A DNA stretch of 64,000 bases from Mycolicibacterium aurum (GTDB lineage Bacteria > Actinomycetota > Actinomycetes > Mycobacteriales > Mycobacteriaceae): contig LT549889.1 of assembly GCA_900078775.1 (NCBI GenBank), positions 2,666,001-2,730,000 of the forward strand. The letters are read 5' to 3'. Below are positions 24,479 to 32,632 of the stretch, piece after piece. Made by a program: the position numbers and the translations under genes. The notes beneath the pieces are model-generated. The model saw nothing but the letters and a program-made list of their open reading frames with translations, did no database searches and was not told the origin of the DNA. How positions within the stretch are numbered: the stretch's first letter is position 1; the number at the start of each line of letters is the position of its first letter.

Positions 24479-25432
24479 TTACTGACTGACCACGTCGGGC
24501 AGCGCCTCACCGGCGATCGCGGCACGGGCGCGGCGCACCGCGCCGGACTGCAGCGCACCGATCGAGCGGTTGGACCGCCACGCCACATGCGGGGTCAGGA
24601 TCAGCCGTGGCGCGCCCCGCAGCGGGTTGTCCGCGGGCAGCGGTTCGGTGCTGAACACATCCAGTGCGGCGCCCGCCAGCTTCCCGGCGCGCAGCGCATC
24701 CGCCAGGGCCGCCTCGTCGATCAGGCCACCGCGGGAGACGTTGACCAGCACCGCGCCCGGCCGCATCCGGTCGATCACCTGGGCGTCGATCATGTTGCGG
24801 GTCTGGTCATTCAACGGCAGGTGCAGGGAGACGACATCGGAGTTCTCCAACACCTCGTCCAGCGATGCCGAACGCACCTCGCTGAACTGGGCCACCGGAT
24901 CGTAGGCGTGCACGGTGGCCCCCACCGCCGCGAACAGCCCGGCCGCGAGCCGACCGATCCGACCCATGCCGACGATGCCGACCTCCAGTTCGGAAAACTT
25001 GGGCGTGTCGGTGCCCAGCGACCCGGCCCAGCCACCCGCTTCGATCGCGCTGTGCCCGTGCGGAAGACGACGCACCAGAGCCAGCCCCATGGCCAGTGCG
25101 TGCGCGGCGACTTCCTCGGTCGAGGCGTCCGGGACGATCGAGACCGGGATCCCTGCCGCGGTGGCCGCGGCGACGTCGATGTTGTCGTATCCCATGCCGT
25201 AGCGGACCACCGCACGGCAGTTCGCCATCTTCTCGAAGTCGTCCGCGCGCAGTTTCGCGTACGGCGTCATCATCACGATCTCGGCCGCACCGACGGTGGC
25301 GTGGAACTCGTCCTCGTCGGCCGCAGCGACCAGCCGGCGGCCGGTGTCCGCGGCCAGGGCCTGCTCCCGGTCGAGGTCGGGAAAGTGGTGCGGCGCAATG
25401 AGGATCGTGCCGGAGGTGCTGGGGCTGGTCAC
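24479..25432 (-). CDS. D-2-hydroxyacid dehydrogenase (NAD-dependent)
   Basis: 317 residues, D-isomer-specific 2-hydroxyacid dehydrogenase. The NAD-binding GMGRIG motif is at about residues 150-160. The catalytic triad appears as Arg in VNVSRGGL, Glu in STEPLP and His in LTPHVAW. It reduces 2-oxoacids to D-2-hydroxyacids or the reverse (glyoxylate, hydroxypyruvate and phosphoglycerate types cannot be told apart here). Last gene of the operon headed by the second aminotransferase, directly after RibBA (60 bp gap). It is related to the broken gene at 43300-44324. Confidence 0.87.
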   Translation of the reverse strand: MTSPSTSGTILIAPHHFPDLDREQALAADTGRRLVAAADEDEFHATVGAAEIVMMTPYAKLRADDFEKMANCRAVVRYGMGYDNIDVAAATAAGIPVSIVPDASTEEVAAHALAMGLALVRRLPHGHSAIEAGGWAGSLGTDTPKFSELEVGIVGMGRIGRLAAGLFAAVGATVHAYDPVAQFSEVRSASLDEVLENSDVVSLHLPLNDQTRNMIDAQVIDRMRPGAVLVNVSRGGLIDEAALADALRAGKLAGAALDVFSTEPLPADNPLRGAPRLILTPHVAWRSNRSIGALQSGAVRRARAAIAGEALPDVVSQ

Positions 25433-25491
25433 AGGATCGATATCTTTCTACTTCGAGGGTGGTGCACGACCGCCGTACCGGCGACCGCGGT

Positions 25492-26790
25492 TTACCGGGC
25501 CTGCACCTCTTCGTCGCGCAGCCCGGGATGGCCGACCAGCTGGTGTCCCAGCCGGTCTCGTTTGGTACGCAGGTAGGCCACCGCTTCCGCGCCGACCTCG
25601 ACACACAGCGCTTCCATGGCGGTGACCGGAACTCCGCGTTCGGCCAGCGCGTCGCGCTTGTCGGGGTTGTTGCTCAGTAGCCGCACCGAAGCCATTCCGA
25701 GGTTGACCAGAATGTCCGCGGCCGCACGGTAGTCGCGGCCGTCGACCGGAAGCCCGAGTGCCAGATTCGCGTCGACGGTGTCCAATCCGTTGTCCTGCAG
25801 GTGATATGCGGACAGCTTGGCCGGCAGGCCGATACCGCGGCCCTCGTGGCCGCGCATGTAGACCAGGACGCCGTGACCATGATCACCGATCCGGCGCAAC
25901 GCCTCCTGCAACTGCTCACCGCAGTCACACCGTAGCGAACCGAACAGATCCCCGGTCGCACACTCACTGTGGATCCGCACCGGCACATCCCGACGGCCGG
26001 CGACCTCACCGAGTGCCATCACGATGTGCTCCGCGCCAGTGTCGCGGTCACGCACCACGGCGATGTCGAACAGGCCGTTCGGCGTCGGCAGCCGGGTGCC
26101 GAAAGACATCGGTTGGGCCCGATGCTGATGTGCCGGTAGCTGATGCGCCCCCAGCTGATAAACGTTGTCGTGATCGGCGGTGGACTCCAGGTGGGTGGCC
26201 AGTTCGTCGATGGTGACCATGGACAGGCCGTGCCGCTGCGCGAATGCGTCGATGTCGCGGCCCACGATCGGGTTGCCGTTGTCGTCGACGATCTCGGAGA
26301 GCACGCCGGCCGGCGCCAGGCCGGCCAGCCGGCAAAGATCCACGGACGCCTCGGTGTGCCCGCGCCGCACCAGGACGCCGCCGTCGCGGGCGCGCAGCGG
26401 GAAGATGTGCCCGGGTTTGGTGAACGAGTCCGCGGTGCTGTCCGGGTCCACCAGAGCGCGGATGGTGACGGCGCGGTCACGGGCGGAGATGCCGGTACCG
26501 ACGCCGGTGGCGGCGTCGACGCTGACGGTGAACGCGGTGCACTTGGGGTCGGTGTTGCGGGACACCATGGGTTCGAGCTCGAGCCGGTCGACCAGGGTTC
26601 CGGCCATGCCGACGCAGATGATCCCGCTGGTGTGCCTGATCATGAAACCCAGGGATTCCGGGGTCGCGTGTTCGGCGGCGAGGATCAGGTCGGCCTCGTT
26701 CTCCCGGTCGTGGTCGTCGGTGACGACGATCAGCCGGCCGGCACGCAGGTCGGCGACGGCCTGCTGCACGGCCGCGGGCGTGTTCTGCAT
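25492..26790 (-). CDS. ribBA: Bifunctional 3,4-dihydroxybutanone-4-phosphate synthase / GTP cyclohydrolase II
   Basis: 432 residues, two domains. Residues 1-205 are DHBP synthase, with the acidic DDHDRENEADL loop near residues 25-35 and HTEA near 145. Residues ~215-420 are GTP cyclohydrolase II, with the zinc cysteines in ECATGDLFGSLRCDCG and the catalytic RGHEGRGIGL. Both sites look intact. These are the two entry steps of riboflavin synthesis. ATG 26790 is preceded by GAGGAG. It lies inside a catabolic operon rather than with other rib genes, so it is probably a second copy dedicated to flavin supply; the housekeeping copy would be outside the window. Confidence 0.92.
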   Translation of the reverse strand: MQNTPAAVQQAVADLRAGRLIVVTDDHDRENEADLILAAEHATPESLGFMIRHTSGIICVGMAGTLVDRLELEPMVSRNTDPKCTAFTVSVDAATGVGTGISARDRAVTIRALVDPDSTADSFTKPGHIFPLRARDGGVLVRRGHTEASVDLCRLAGLAPAGVLSEIVDDNGNPIVGRDIDAFAQRHGLSMVTIDELATHLESTADHDNVYQLGAHQLPAHQHRAQPMSFGTRLPTPNGLFDIAVVRDRDTGAEHIVMALGEVAGRRDVPVRIHSECATGDLFGSLRCDCGEQLQEALRRIGDHGHGVLVYMRGHEGRGIGLPAKLSAYHLQDNGLDTVDANLALGLPVDGRDYRAAADILVNLGMASVRLLSNNPDKRDALAERGVPVTAMEALCVEVGAEAVAYLRTKRDRLGHQLVGHPGLRDEEVQAR

Positions 26791-26861
26791 GGGTTCTCCT
26801 CGGTTTGGTGGCTCTGTATGCCCACCGTGCCACCGGCCGCGGCGCCCGGACTGTCTCGTTT

Positions 26862-27752
26862 TCACACATCCCGGTGCTCGGCCCAGCGTTCGACCAGGTA
26901 GTCGGCGAAGCCCCGGACGGCAGGGGGCAGTGTGCGCCCGTCGAGGTGCGCCAAAGAGAGTTGACGGACCAGCGGCGGATCGGTCAGTACCGCGGTGACC
27001 GGTCCCGCGGCGACGTCGTCGTGCAGGGCCGAGGCCGGGACGATGCCGAAGCCGTTGAGCCGCACCACCAGGTCCAGCACCAGTCGGGTGTCGTTCACCT
27101 CTGCCACCGGGGTCGGCGGATTGCCACCCGATGTGAAGAACCGCTGGGCCTCCACCGTGGCGCCCATACCGCGCGCCAGCCCGATGTAGGGGACGCCCGC
27201 CAGGTCCGCCGGCCGCAGCGCGGAACGGCCGGCCAACGGGTGCCCCGCCGGTAGCACCACCCGCAGCGGCTCCCGGTTCAGCGGCACATTGGCGATCTCG
27301 TCGTCCGGCTGGCCCTCGCAGATCACCAGGTCGTACTGGGCACCGCGGACCCCGTCGATCAATGCTCCGCGCAAAGCGGTGATCAGCGACCAGCGGATCT
27401 GCGGATGTGCGGCACTGAAGTCGCCGACCAGCGCGCACACCCGCGGTGCCAGGGACGGCAAACAACCAAGCCGCAGCACCGGCCGGTCACCGGCCCGGAT
27501 CCGGGCCATCTCGGCCTGGGTGTCGGCAACCTCGCCGAGCAGGCGCCGCGCCATCGGCGCGAACGCCCGCCCCGCTCCGGTCAGGGTCACACGCTGACCG
27601 CTGCGGTCCACAAGCTCCAGTCCCAGCGTGGATTCCAGAGCCTTGAGGTCCTGGGACACCGCCGCCTGGGTTTTGTAGAGCCGGGTGGCCGCAGCGGTCA
27701 GCGTGCCGGCGTCGAGGATCGCGAGGAAGGTCTCGACATGCCGCAGCTGCAC
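26862..27752 (-). CDS. LysR-family transcriptional regulator
   Basis: 296 residues. The N-terminal winged HTH (about 1-60) has LRHVETFLAILDAGTLTAAATRLYKTQAAVSQDLKALE, and the rest is a substrate-binding-like effector domain. It is encoded on the same strand as, and only 5 bp after, the FAH-family gene, so it is probably co-transcribed rather than divergent as most LysR regulators are. Likely target is its own operon (second aminotransferase, aldehyde dehydrogenase, FAH hydrolase, RibBA, hydroxyacid dehydrogenase). Effector unknown. Confidence 0.9.
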   Translation of the reverse strand: MQLRHVETFLAILDAGTLTAAATRLYKTQAAVSQDLKALESTLGLELVDRSGQRVTLTGAGRAFAPMARRLLGEVADTQAEMARIRAGDRPVLRLGCLPSLAPRVCALVGDFSAAHPQIRWSLITALRGALIDGVRGAQYDLVICEGQPDDEIANVPLNREPLRVVLPAGHPLAGRSALRPADLAGVPYIGLARGMGATVEAQRFFTSGGNPPTPVAEVNDTRLVLDLVVRLNGFGIVPASALHDDVAAGPVTAVLTDPPLVRQLSLAHLDGRTLPPAVRGFADYLVERWAEHRDV

Positions 27753-27757
27753 GGTGA

Positions 27758-28630
27758 CTACTCGCCGATGGTGTTACGCACCGATCCGAGCACGTCGATC
27801 TCCACCTCGACCACGTCATTGGGGTTGAGGTAGACCGGCGGATTGCGCTTCGCGCCGATACCGGCCGGGGTGCCGGTGGCGATGATGTCACCGGGCAGCA
27901 GTTCGATGGTGTTGCTGATGATCTCGACCAGGGTGGCGACCGGCCACATCATCGTCGAGGTGTTGGCGTCCTGGCGCACCTCACCGTTGACTCGGGTGGT
28001 CACCTGCAGCGCCTGCACATCCGGGATCTCATCGAGGGTCACCAGCGCCGGGCCCATCGGGGCGAACTTGTCGATCGCCTTGCCCAGCGACCACTGGGTG
28101 GTCTCGTACTGCAACCGACGCGAGGTCAGATCGTTGACCACGGTGAGACCGGCCACGTGGTCGAGCGCCTCCTCGGCGGTGACCCGCGAAGCGCGGCGGC
28201 CGATCACGACACCCAGCTCGCCTTCGTAGTCCATCTGGGGGTTCTCGATCGGCGGCACCGGGATGGTGTCGTAGGGGCCGGTGACCGAGTTCGCCCACTT
28301 GGCGAAAATGGTGGGATAGTCCGGGATCTCACGACCGGCCTCGTCGGCATGCGCCTTGTAGTTCAGACCGATGCAGATGATCTTGCCCGGATCGGTGATC
28401 GGCGCCGCCAGATGCACCTGGTCCAGCGGCAGCGAATCGAAGGACGCGGCCGGGTCGGCGAGGGCGGCGGCCAGTTGCTCGATGGCCTCGGCTCCCCCTT
28501 CCAGAATCTTGCGCACCGAACGGAATCTGTGGTCCTCGGCGCCGACGAGCCCCCGGACATCGACGACCGAGTCGCCGGTCAGGACGCCGGGGCGGAGTTC
28601 ACCGTCGGCGTGGAAAGTCACCAGTCTCAT
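27758..28630 (-). CDS. Fumarylacetoacetate hydrolase (FAH)-family protein
   Basis: 290 residues, FAH superfamily. Family marks are GLNYKAHADEAG (about residues 88-99) and the metal-binding acidic cluster in MDYEGELGVVIG and VVNDLTSR. The substrate-channel region GDIIATGTPAGIG lies near the C-terminus. Members hydrolyse or decarboxylate beta-dicarbonyl acids, hydrate 2-oxo-dienoates, or cleave acylpyruvates. Its place between the aldehyde dehydrogenase and LysR genes suggests a late ring-fission-like or diketo-acid step, but no dioxygenase is present nearby. Confidence 0.88.
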   Translation of the reverse strand: MRLVTFHADGELRPGVLTGDSVVDVRGLVGAEDHRFRSVRKILEGGAEAIEQLAAALADPAASFDSLPLDQVHLAAPITDPGKIICIGLNYKAHADEAGREIPDYPTIFAKWANSVTGPYDTIPVPPIENPQMDYEGELGVVIGRRASRVTAEEALDHVAGLTVVNDLTSRRLQYETTQWSLGKAIDKFAPMGPALVTLDEIPDVQALQVTTRVNGEVRQDANTSTMMWPVATLVEIISNTIELLPGDIIATGTPAGIGAKRNPPVYLNPNDVVEVEIDVLGSVRNTIGE

Positions 28631-28666
28631 TTTTTCGTAACCTTTTTCGTGTCTGTGATGGGGTGA

Positions 28667-30220
28667 TCAGAAGATGGTGCGGCTCTGTTCGCGGACGAAC
28701 TGCTGCAGGTAATAGGGCCCGAATCCGCCCTTACCGGTGGTGCCGCTGGCCTTCCAGCCCGACATCGTCTGGTTTCCGGGCCACACACCGGTGGTCGCAC
28801 CACCGGCGTGGTTGACGAACACGATGCCGGCCTCGATGGCATCCAGGAAGCGGTCCCGCTGGACGTCGTCGTCGGCGAAGATGCCGGCCGACAGGCCGAA
28901 AGGCACCGCATTCGCCTCGGCGAGAGCCTCATCGATGTCGGACACCTTGGTGACCGTCAGCACCGGCAGGAACAGTTCGTCACGGGTGAGCGAATGTCCT
29001 TGCGGCAGACCGTCGATGACGGTCGCCTCGACGAAGTTTCCGGTTGCGCGGTCCACGTTGCCGCCGGCCACCACCCGGCCGTCGGCCTGGGCGGTGGCGA
29101 TCACACGCTCGTAGCGGTCCACCGAGTTCTCGTTGACCAGCGGTCCACCGATCGACGCCGCGTCGGCGGGGTCGCCGTAGCCGAACTTGGCGACCTCGGC
29201 ACGCAGCGCCTCGATGAACTCGTCGTAGACACCGTCGAACACGATGGCCCGCGAGCACGCGGTGCACTTCTGCCCGGTCATCCCGAATGCGGAGCGGGCC
29301 ACCGCGCGGGCGGCGGCGGCGACGTCGGCGGTGCTGTCGGTGACGACTGCCGGGTTCTTGCCGCCCATCTCGGCGATCACCGGCCGGACGTACGGCGGCC
29401 GGGACAGCTCGTTGACCAGATCCAGGCCCACCTCGGCGGACCCGGTGAAGACGACCCCGTCGATGTCCGACTTGGCAAGCAGCGCACCGGTTTCCCCGTC
29501 GCCCTGGACCAGGTTGAGTACCCCGTCGGGGACGCCGGCGTCCTTGAACAGCGAGTAGACCAGCTCACCGCAGGCCGGGGTCAGCCCGGACGGCTTGAAC
29601 ACCACGGTGTTCCCGGTGAGCAGCGCGCTGACCAGCATGGTGAACGGGATGGCCACCGGGAAGTTGAACGGGGCGATCGCGGCGAACACGCCGTAGGGAC
29701 GGAACACCACGCCGGACCACTGCGCGCCCGCCGGGGCCTGCAGGGGTGTGGTGAACCCGTCGGCCTCCCGGTAGTCCTTGAGCGACAGTTCGATCACGTC
29801 GATGCACTCGGTGACCTCGGTGATGGCGTCACCCTGGGCCTTGCCGAGTTCCAGGGCGACCAGTGCGGCGATCTCCTCGCGGCGGGTCTCCAGGATCGGG
29901 ATCAGCGCCTCGATGATCGCGGCCCGCTCCTGGTAGTCCCGTGCCCGCCAGGCCGGCAGTGCGCGGCGCGATTCGGCCACGGCCTGCTCGATCACCGCGG
30001 CGTCGGCGGAGTACAGCCGCGCCACCACCCGGTTACGGTCGGTGGGGTCGCGACGCTCGGACACCGCGCCGACCGCCAGCGCTTCGGTACCGATGCGATG
30101 CGGGCAATCCCGGGTTTCGCGTTGCCGCGCGGCCTGCAGTTCACTCAGGAAGCGGGCCCGGATCTCCTCGTCCTTGAGCCCGTCGGAGTACATGTTGGCG
30201 TAGGTCAGTTTGGTCATCAC
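28667..30220 (-). CDS. Aldehyde dehydrogenase (P5C-dehydrogenase-like subgroup)
   Basis: 517-residue aldehyde dehydrogenase of the same broad subgroup as the copies at 15.9 and 37.8 kb, but more diverged. It has IAPFNFPVAIPF, EMGGKNPAVV, catalytic Cys in TGQKCTACSR, and C-terminal MSGWKASGTTGKGGFGPYYLQQF. The KCTACSR motif is the one seen in glutamate-semialdehyde/1-pyrroline-5-carboxylate dehydrogenases, pointing to a semialdehyde substrate. The start overlaps the aminotransferase stop by 4 nt, so the two are translationally coupled. The pair could convert an amino-aldehyde or keto-aldehyde product to the acid. Confidence 0.9.
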   Translation of the reverse strand: MMTKLTYANMYSDGLKDEEIRARFLSELQAARQRETRDCPHRIGTEALAVGAVSERRDPTDRNRVVARLYSADAAVIEQAVAESRRALPAWRARDYQERAAIIEALIPILETRREEIAALVALELGKAQGDAITEVTECIDVIELSLKDYREADGFTTPLQAPAGAQWSGVVFRPYGVFAAIAPFNFPVAIPFTMLVSALLTGNTVVFKPSGLTPACGELVYSLFKDAGVPDGVLNLVQGDGETGALLAKSDIDGVVFTGSAEVGLDLVNELSRPPYVRPVIAEMGGKNPAVVTDSTADVAAAARAVARSAFGMTGQKCTACSRAIVFDGVYDEFIEALRAEVAKFGYGDPADAASIGGPLVNENSVDRYERVIATAQADGRVVAGGNVDRATGNFVEATVIDGLPQGHSLTRDELFLPVLTVTKVSDIDEALAEANAVPFGLSAGIFADDDVQRDRFLDAIEAGIVFVNHAGGATTGVWPGNQTMSGWKASGTTGKGGFGPYYLQQFVREQSRTIF

Positions 30221-31470
30221 TTCTCCAGGTTCGCGACGGCGTCGGCGACGCGATCGCTGATGTCGTCGACAATGGTTTCGGTCATCGGGGTGGACAGCGC
30301 ACCCATGGTGTTCTGCCCCAGGAAGACTCCGCGGTCATAGGCCGCCCACCAGACCGCGACCTGAGATTCCTTGGCCTCCTTGGGGGTGGTGCCCTGGGGG
30401 AACAGCCGGAACAGCGAGCCCTGACCGCGCACCTCCCAGCCGAGCGGTTCCACCGCGGTGCTCAAGGACTTGCGCAGCCGGTCACCGAGGGCGTTGAGCC
30501 GGTCCACCTCGGCGGCCGAGAACAGCCGCATGGTGGTGATGCCGGCCGCCATGGTGACCGGGTTGGCCGCCGTGGTGCCGCCGTGTTCGAGGCCGCCGGC
30601 CAGGCTGTTGAGCAGGCCCATCAGGTCCACCGGGCCGGCGACGGCGCCGACCGGCAGACCCGCACCGATGATCTTGCCCATCGCCATCAGGTCGGGTGCG
30701 GCGCCGAGCGCGGCGCCGGCTCCGGCGTAGGCCAGCCGCAACGAGATCACCTCGTCGGAGACCAGCAGCGCGCTGTTCCGCGTGCAGAGGTCCCGAGCAT
30801 GCCGCCAGAAGGCCTCGGTGATGCCGATCAGGCCGGCCCGGTTCGGCAGGGTATCGATGATCACGGCGGCGATCTGGTCGCTGCGGGTCGCGAATGCCTC
30901 GTTCAGACCGTCGAAGTCGTTGATCCCGATCTCGATGGTGTCGTCGATGACGTTCTGCGGGATACCGCGCCGCGACGCCGCACCACCCGGGATCAGGGCG
31001 ATGTCGGAGTGCCCGTGGTAGGCATTCCGGACGAAGACGATCTTGTCCCGGCCGGTCGCTGCCCGCGCCAGACGCACCGCGAGCATCACCGCCTCCGTGC
31101 CGGAGTTGGTGTAGCGGATCTGGTCCATGTAGGGCAGCCTCGCCAGCATCAGCTCCGCGTGCTCGACCTCGTGCATGTTCGGCAGGCCGAAGCTGGTACC
31201 GCCGGCGACGGCCTGCTGGGTGGCCTCGGTCACCTCCGGGTGGGCGTTGCCGTGGATCTGGGAGGTGAAGTTGTTGTTCAGGTCGATCACGGTGCGGCCG
31301 GCATCATCGACAAGGTGGCAGCCGTGCCCGCTGACGGCCATCGGGGTGCGGGGCGCGACCGCGAACATCGCGCGACCGAACCCGCCGGGCAGCAGGCTGT
31401 GCCCGTTCGGCCCGGTGTAGAGCTCGCTGAACGGCCGGGCGGCGGCCAGTTCCTCCCGCAACGTGGACAT
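30217..31470 (-). CDS. Class III aminotransferase, GSA/beta-amino-acid aminotransferase type
   Basis: 417-residue PLP-dependent class III aminotransferase related to glutamate-1-semialdehyde aminomutase and beta-phenylalanine aminotransferase. It has the PLP phosphate-binding YTNSGTEAV and AYHGHSD, ring aspartate in LLVSDEVISLRLAY, and Schiff-base Lys266 in AMGKIIGAGLPVGA. So it should be catalytically competent, unlike its paralogue at 18925-20175, with which it aligns without length change up to the lysine. ATG 31470 is preceded by GAGGAGAAA. First gene of the operon; the shared upstream element lies 84 bp before it. It is unlikely to be the haem-pathway hemL because of this catabolic context. 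Confidence 0.92.
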   Translation of the reverse strand: MSTLREELAAARPFSELYTGPNGHSLLPGGFGRAMFAVAPRTPMAVSGHGCHLVDDAGRTVIDLNNNFTSQIHGNAHPEVTEATQQAVAGGTSFGLPNMHEVEHAELMLARLPYMDQIRYTNSGTEAVMLAVRLARAATGRDKIVFVRNAYHGHSDIALIPGGAASRRGIPQNVIDDTIEIGINDFDGLNEAFATRSDQIAAVIIDTLPNRAGLIGITEAFWRHARDLCTRNSALLVSDEVISLRLAYAGAGAALGAAPDLMAMGKIIGAGLPVGAVAGPVDLMGLLNSLAGGLEHGGTTAANPVTMAAGITTMRLFSAAEVDRLNALGDRLRKSLSTAVEPLGWEVRGQGSLFRLFPQGTTPKEAKESQVAVWWAAYDRGVFLGQNTMGALSTPMTETIVDDISDRVADAVANLEK

Positions 31471-31553
31471 CAGATCGTTTCTCCTCAGAGGCAGTGGCAC
31501 ATAGACGCGTTGGTCTGAACGGATGCCACGCTACGAAGCCCGCCGGCCGCGCA

Positions 31554-31604
31554 CCATTGGACGAAAGTCGGAATATTCGCCCCCCATGTGCGGAAAGTCC
31601 AACG
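31554..31604. promoter_or_regulatory. Upstream element A, second copy
   Basis: CCATTGG (31554-31560) and AAGTCCAACG (31595-31604) at the same 41-bp offset as in the 20243-20293 copy, again with TGTGC before the end and an AT-rich middle. It sits between the second aminotransferase gene and the divergent SDR gene. Confidence 0.6.
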
Positions 31605-31615
31605 ACCGGCCGCCT

Positions 31616-31630
31616 GTCCCAATCTGGGAC
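31616..31630. promoter_or_regulatory. Perfect inverted repeat GTCCCA-N3-TGGGAC
   Basis: Six-bp arms with a 3-bp spacer, 111 bp upstream of the SDR gene start and 12 bp beyond element A. Three looser CCA-N3-TGG sites occur in the divergent region at 36404-36483, so this may be the operator of a local regulator. Confidence 0.5.
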
Positions 31631-31741
31631 GGTCAGGGCGGACCGCACGGCATAGCGTCGCTTTCCGAGAATTCGCGCGCGGGCATTCGCCGTGGAGGTG
31701 CAGACGATAATGGATTCAGTTCAAATCAAGTGAGGACGATC

Positions 31742-32572
31742 ATGGGACGTGTAGACGGAAAAGTCGCATTCATCACCGGCGCCGGCCGCGGTCAGGGCCG
31801 CAGCCACGCCATCGCGCTGGCCCGTGAGGGCGCGAACATCATCGCGGTGGACATCTGTGCGCCTGTGCAGAGCGCTCCGTACGAGATGGCCACGAAGGCA
31901 GACCTCGATGAGACGGTGCGCCTGGTCGAGGAAGCCGGCGGCAAGATCACCGCCCGAGTCGCCGACGTGCGTGATCTCGAAGCGTTGACCGCTGTTGTGG
32001 ACGAGGGCGTGGACGCCTTCGGCCGGCTCGACATCATCCTGGGCAACGCGGGTATCACCGCCTACGGTGGGCTGGCGGAGATGACCCGCGAGCACTGGCA
32101 GGAAATGATCGACATCAACCTGACCGGGGTCTGGCAGTCTGTGCGGGCCGGGGTGCAGCACATCATCAACGGCGGCAACGGTGGCGCCATCGTTCTGACC
32201 AGCTCGACGGCGGGCATGTTCGCCTACGACAACCTGGGGCATTACGTGGTGGCCAAGCACGGCCTCGTCGGCCTGGCCAAGACCCTGGCCAAGGAGCTCG
32301 GGCCGCACAACATCCGGGTCAACTCGCTGCATCCGAGCAACGTGAACACCCCGATGCTGGACAACCCGGGTACGCGCAAGATCTTCCGGCCCGATCTGGA
32401 GGACCCGCAGCTTCCCGACGTGCTGGAGAGCTTCGCCAGCGTGCACACCCTGAACACGCCGTGGCTGGAACCCGAGGACGTCAGCAATGCGGTGCTGTAC
32501 CTGGTCTCCGACGAGGGTCGCTTCGTGACCGGGTCGCAGTTCGTCGTCGACGCCGGCATGCTCATCAAGTAG
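31742..32572 (+). CDS. Mycofactocin-coupled SDR family oxidoreductase
   Basis: 276-residue short-chain dehydrogenase. The nucleotide motif is TGAGRGQGRSHA, and an inserted segment after the second strand (VDICAPVQSAPYEMATKADLDETV) is characteristic of the mycofactocin-associated SDR subfamily, whose NAD is held tightly and recycled through mycofactocin. The catalytic Ser is in LTSSTAG and Tyr/Lys in HYVVAKHG. ATG 31742 follows a weak GAGGACG site. It is a single gene divergent from the aminotransferase operon and ends in a strong terminator. It probably oxidises a secondary or primary alcohol intermediate. Confidence 0.9.
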   Translation: MGRVDGKVAFITGAGRGQGRSHAIALAREGANIIAVDICAPVQSAPYEMATKADLDETVRLVEEAGGKITARVADVRDLEALTAVVDEGVDAFGRLDIILGNAGITAYGGLAEMTREHWQEMIDINLTGVWQSVRAGVQHIINGGNGGAIVLTSSTAGMFAYDNLGHYVVAKHGLVGLAKTLAKELGPHNIRVNSLHPSNVNTPMLDNPGTRKIFRPDLEDPQLPDVLESFASVHTLNTPWLEPEDVSNAVLYLVSDEGRFVTGSQFVVDAGMLIK

Positions 32573-32587
32573 CTTCTCGCACAACGC

Positions 32588-32623
32588 AAAAGGCCCGGAC
32601 CTCCGAAGAGGTCCGGGCCTTTT
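32588..32623. terminator. Strong bidirectional terminator
   Basis: Perfect 16-bp stem: AAAAGGCCCGGACCTC (32588-32603) and GAGGTCCGGGCCTTTT (32608-32623), with a CGAA tetraloop. A/T runs at both ends make it intrinsic for both the SDR gene and the convergent UxaA-type gene. Confidence 0.95.
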
Positions 32624-32632
32624 CCGATGGTG

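Noticed and set aside
25492..27465. RibBA as a 657-residue protein
   Set aside because: The first ~225 residues are antisense to no gene but overlap the LysR gene in another frame and lack homology; ATG 26790 with GAGGAG is the proper start.
30217..31470. Haem-pathway hemL (glutamate-1-semialdehyde aminomutase)
   Set aside because: The sequence type fits, but the operon is catabolic and a paralogue lies nearby; no other haem gene is present, so it is called only as an aminotransferase of that type.
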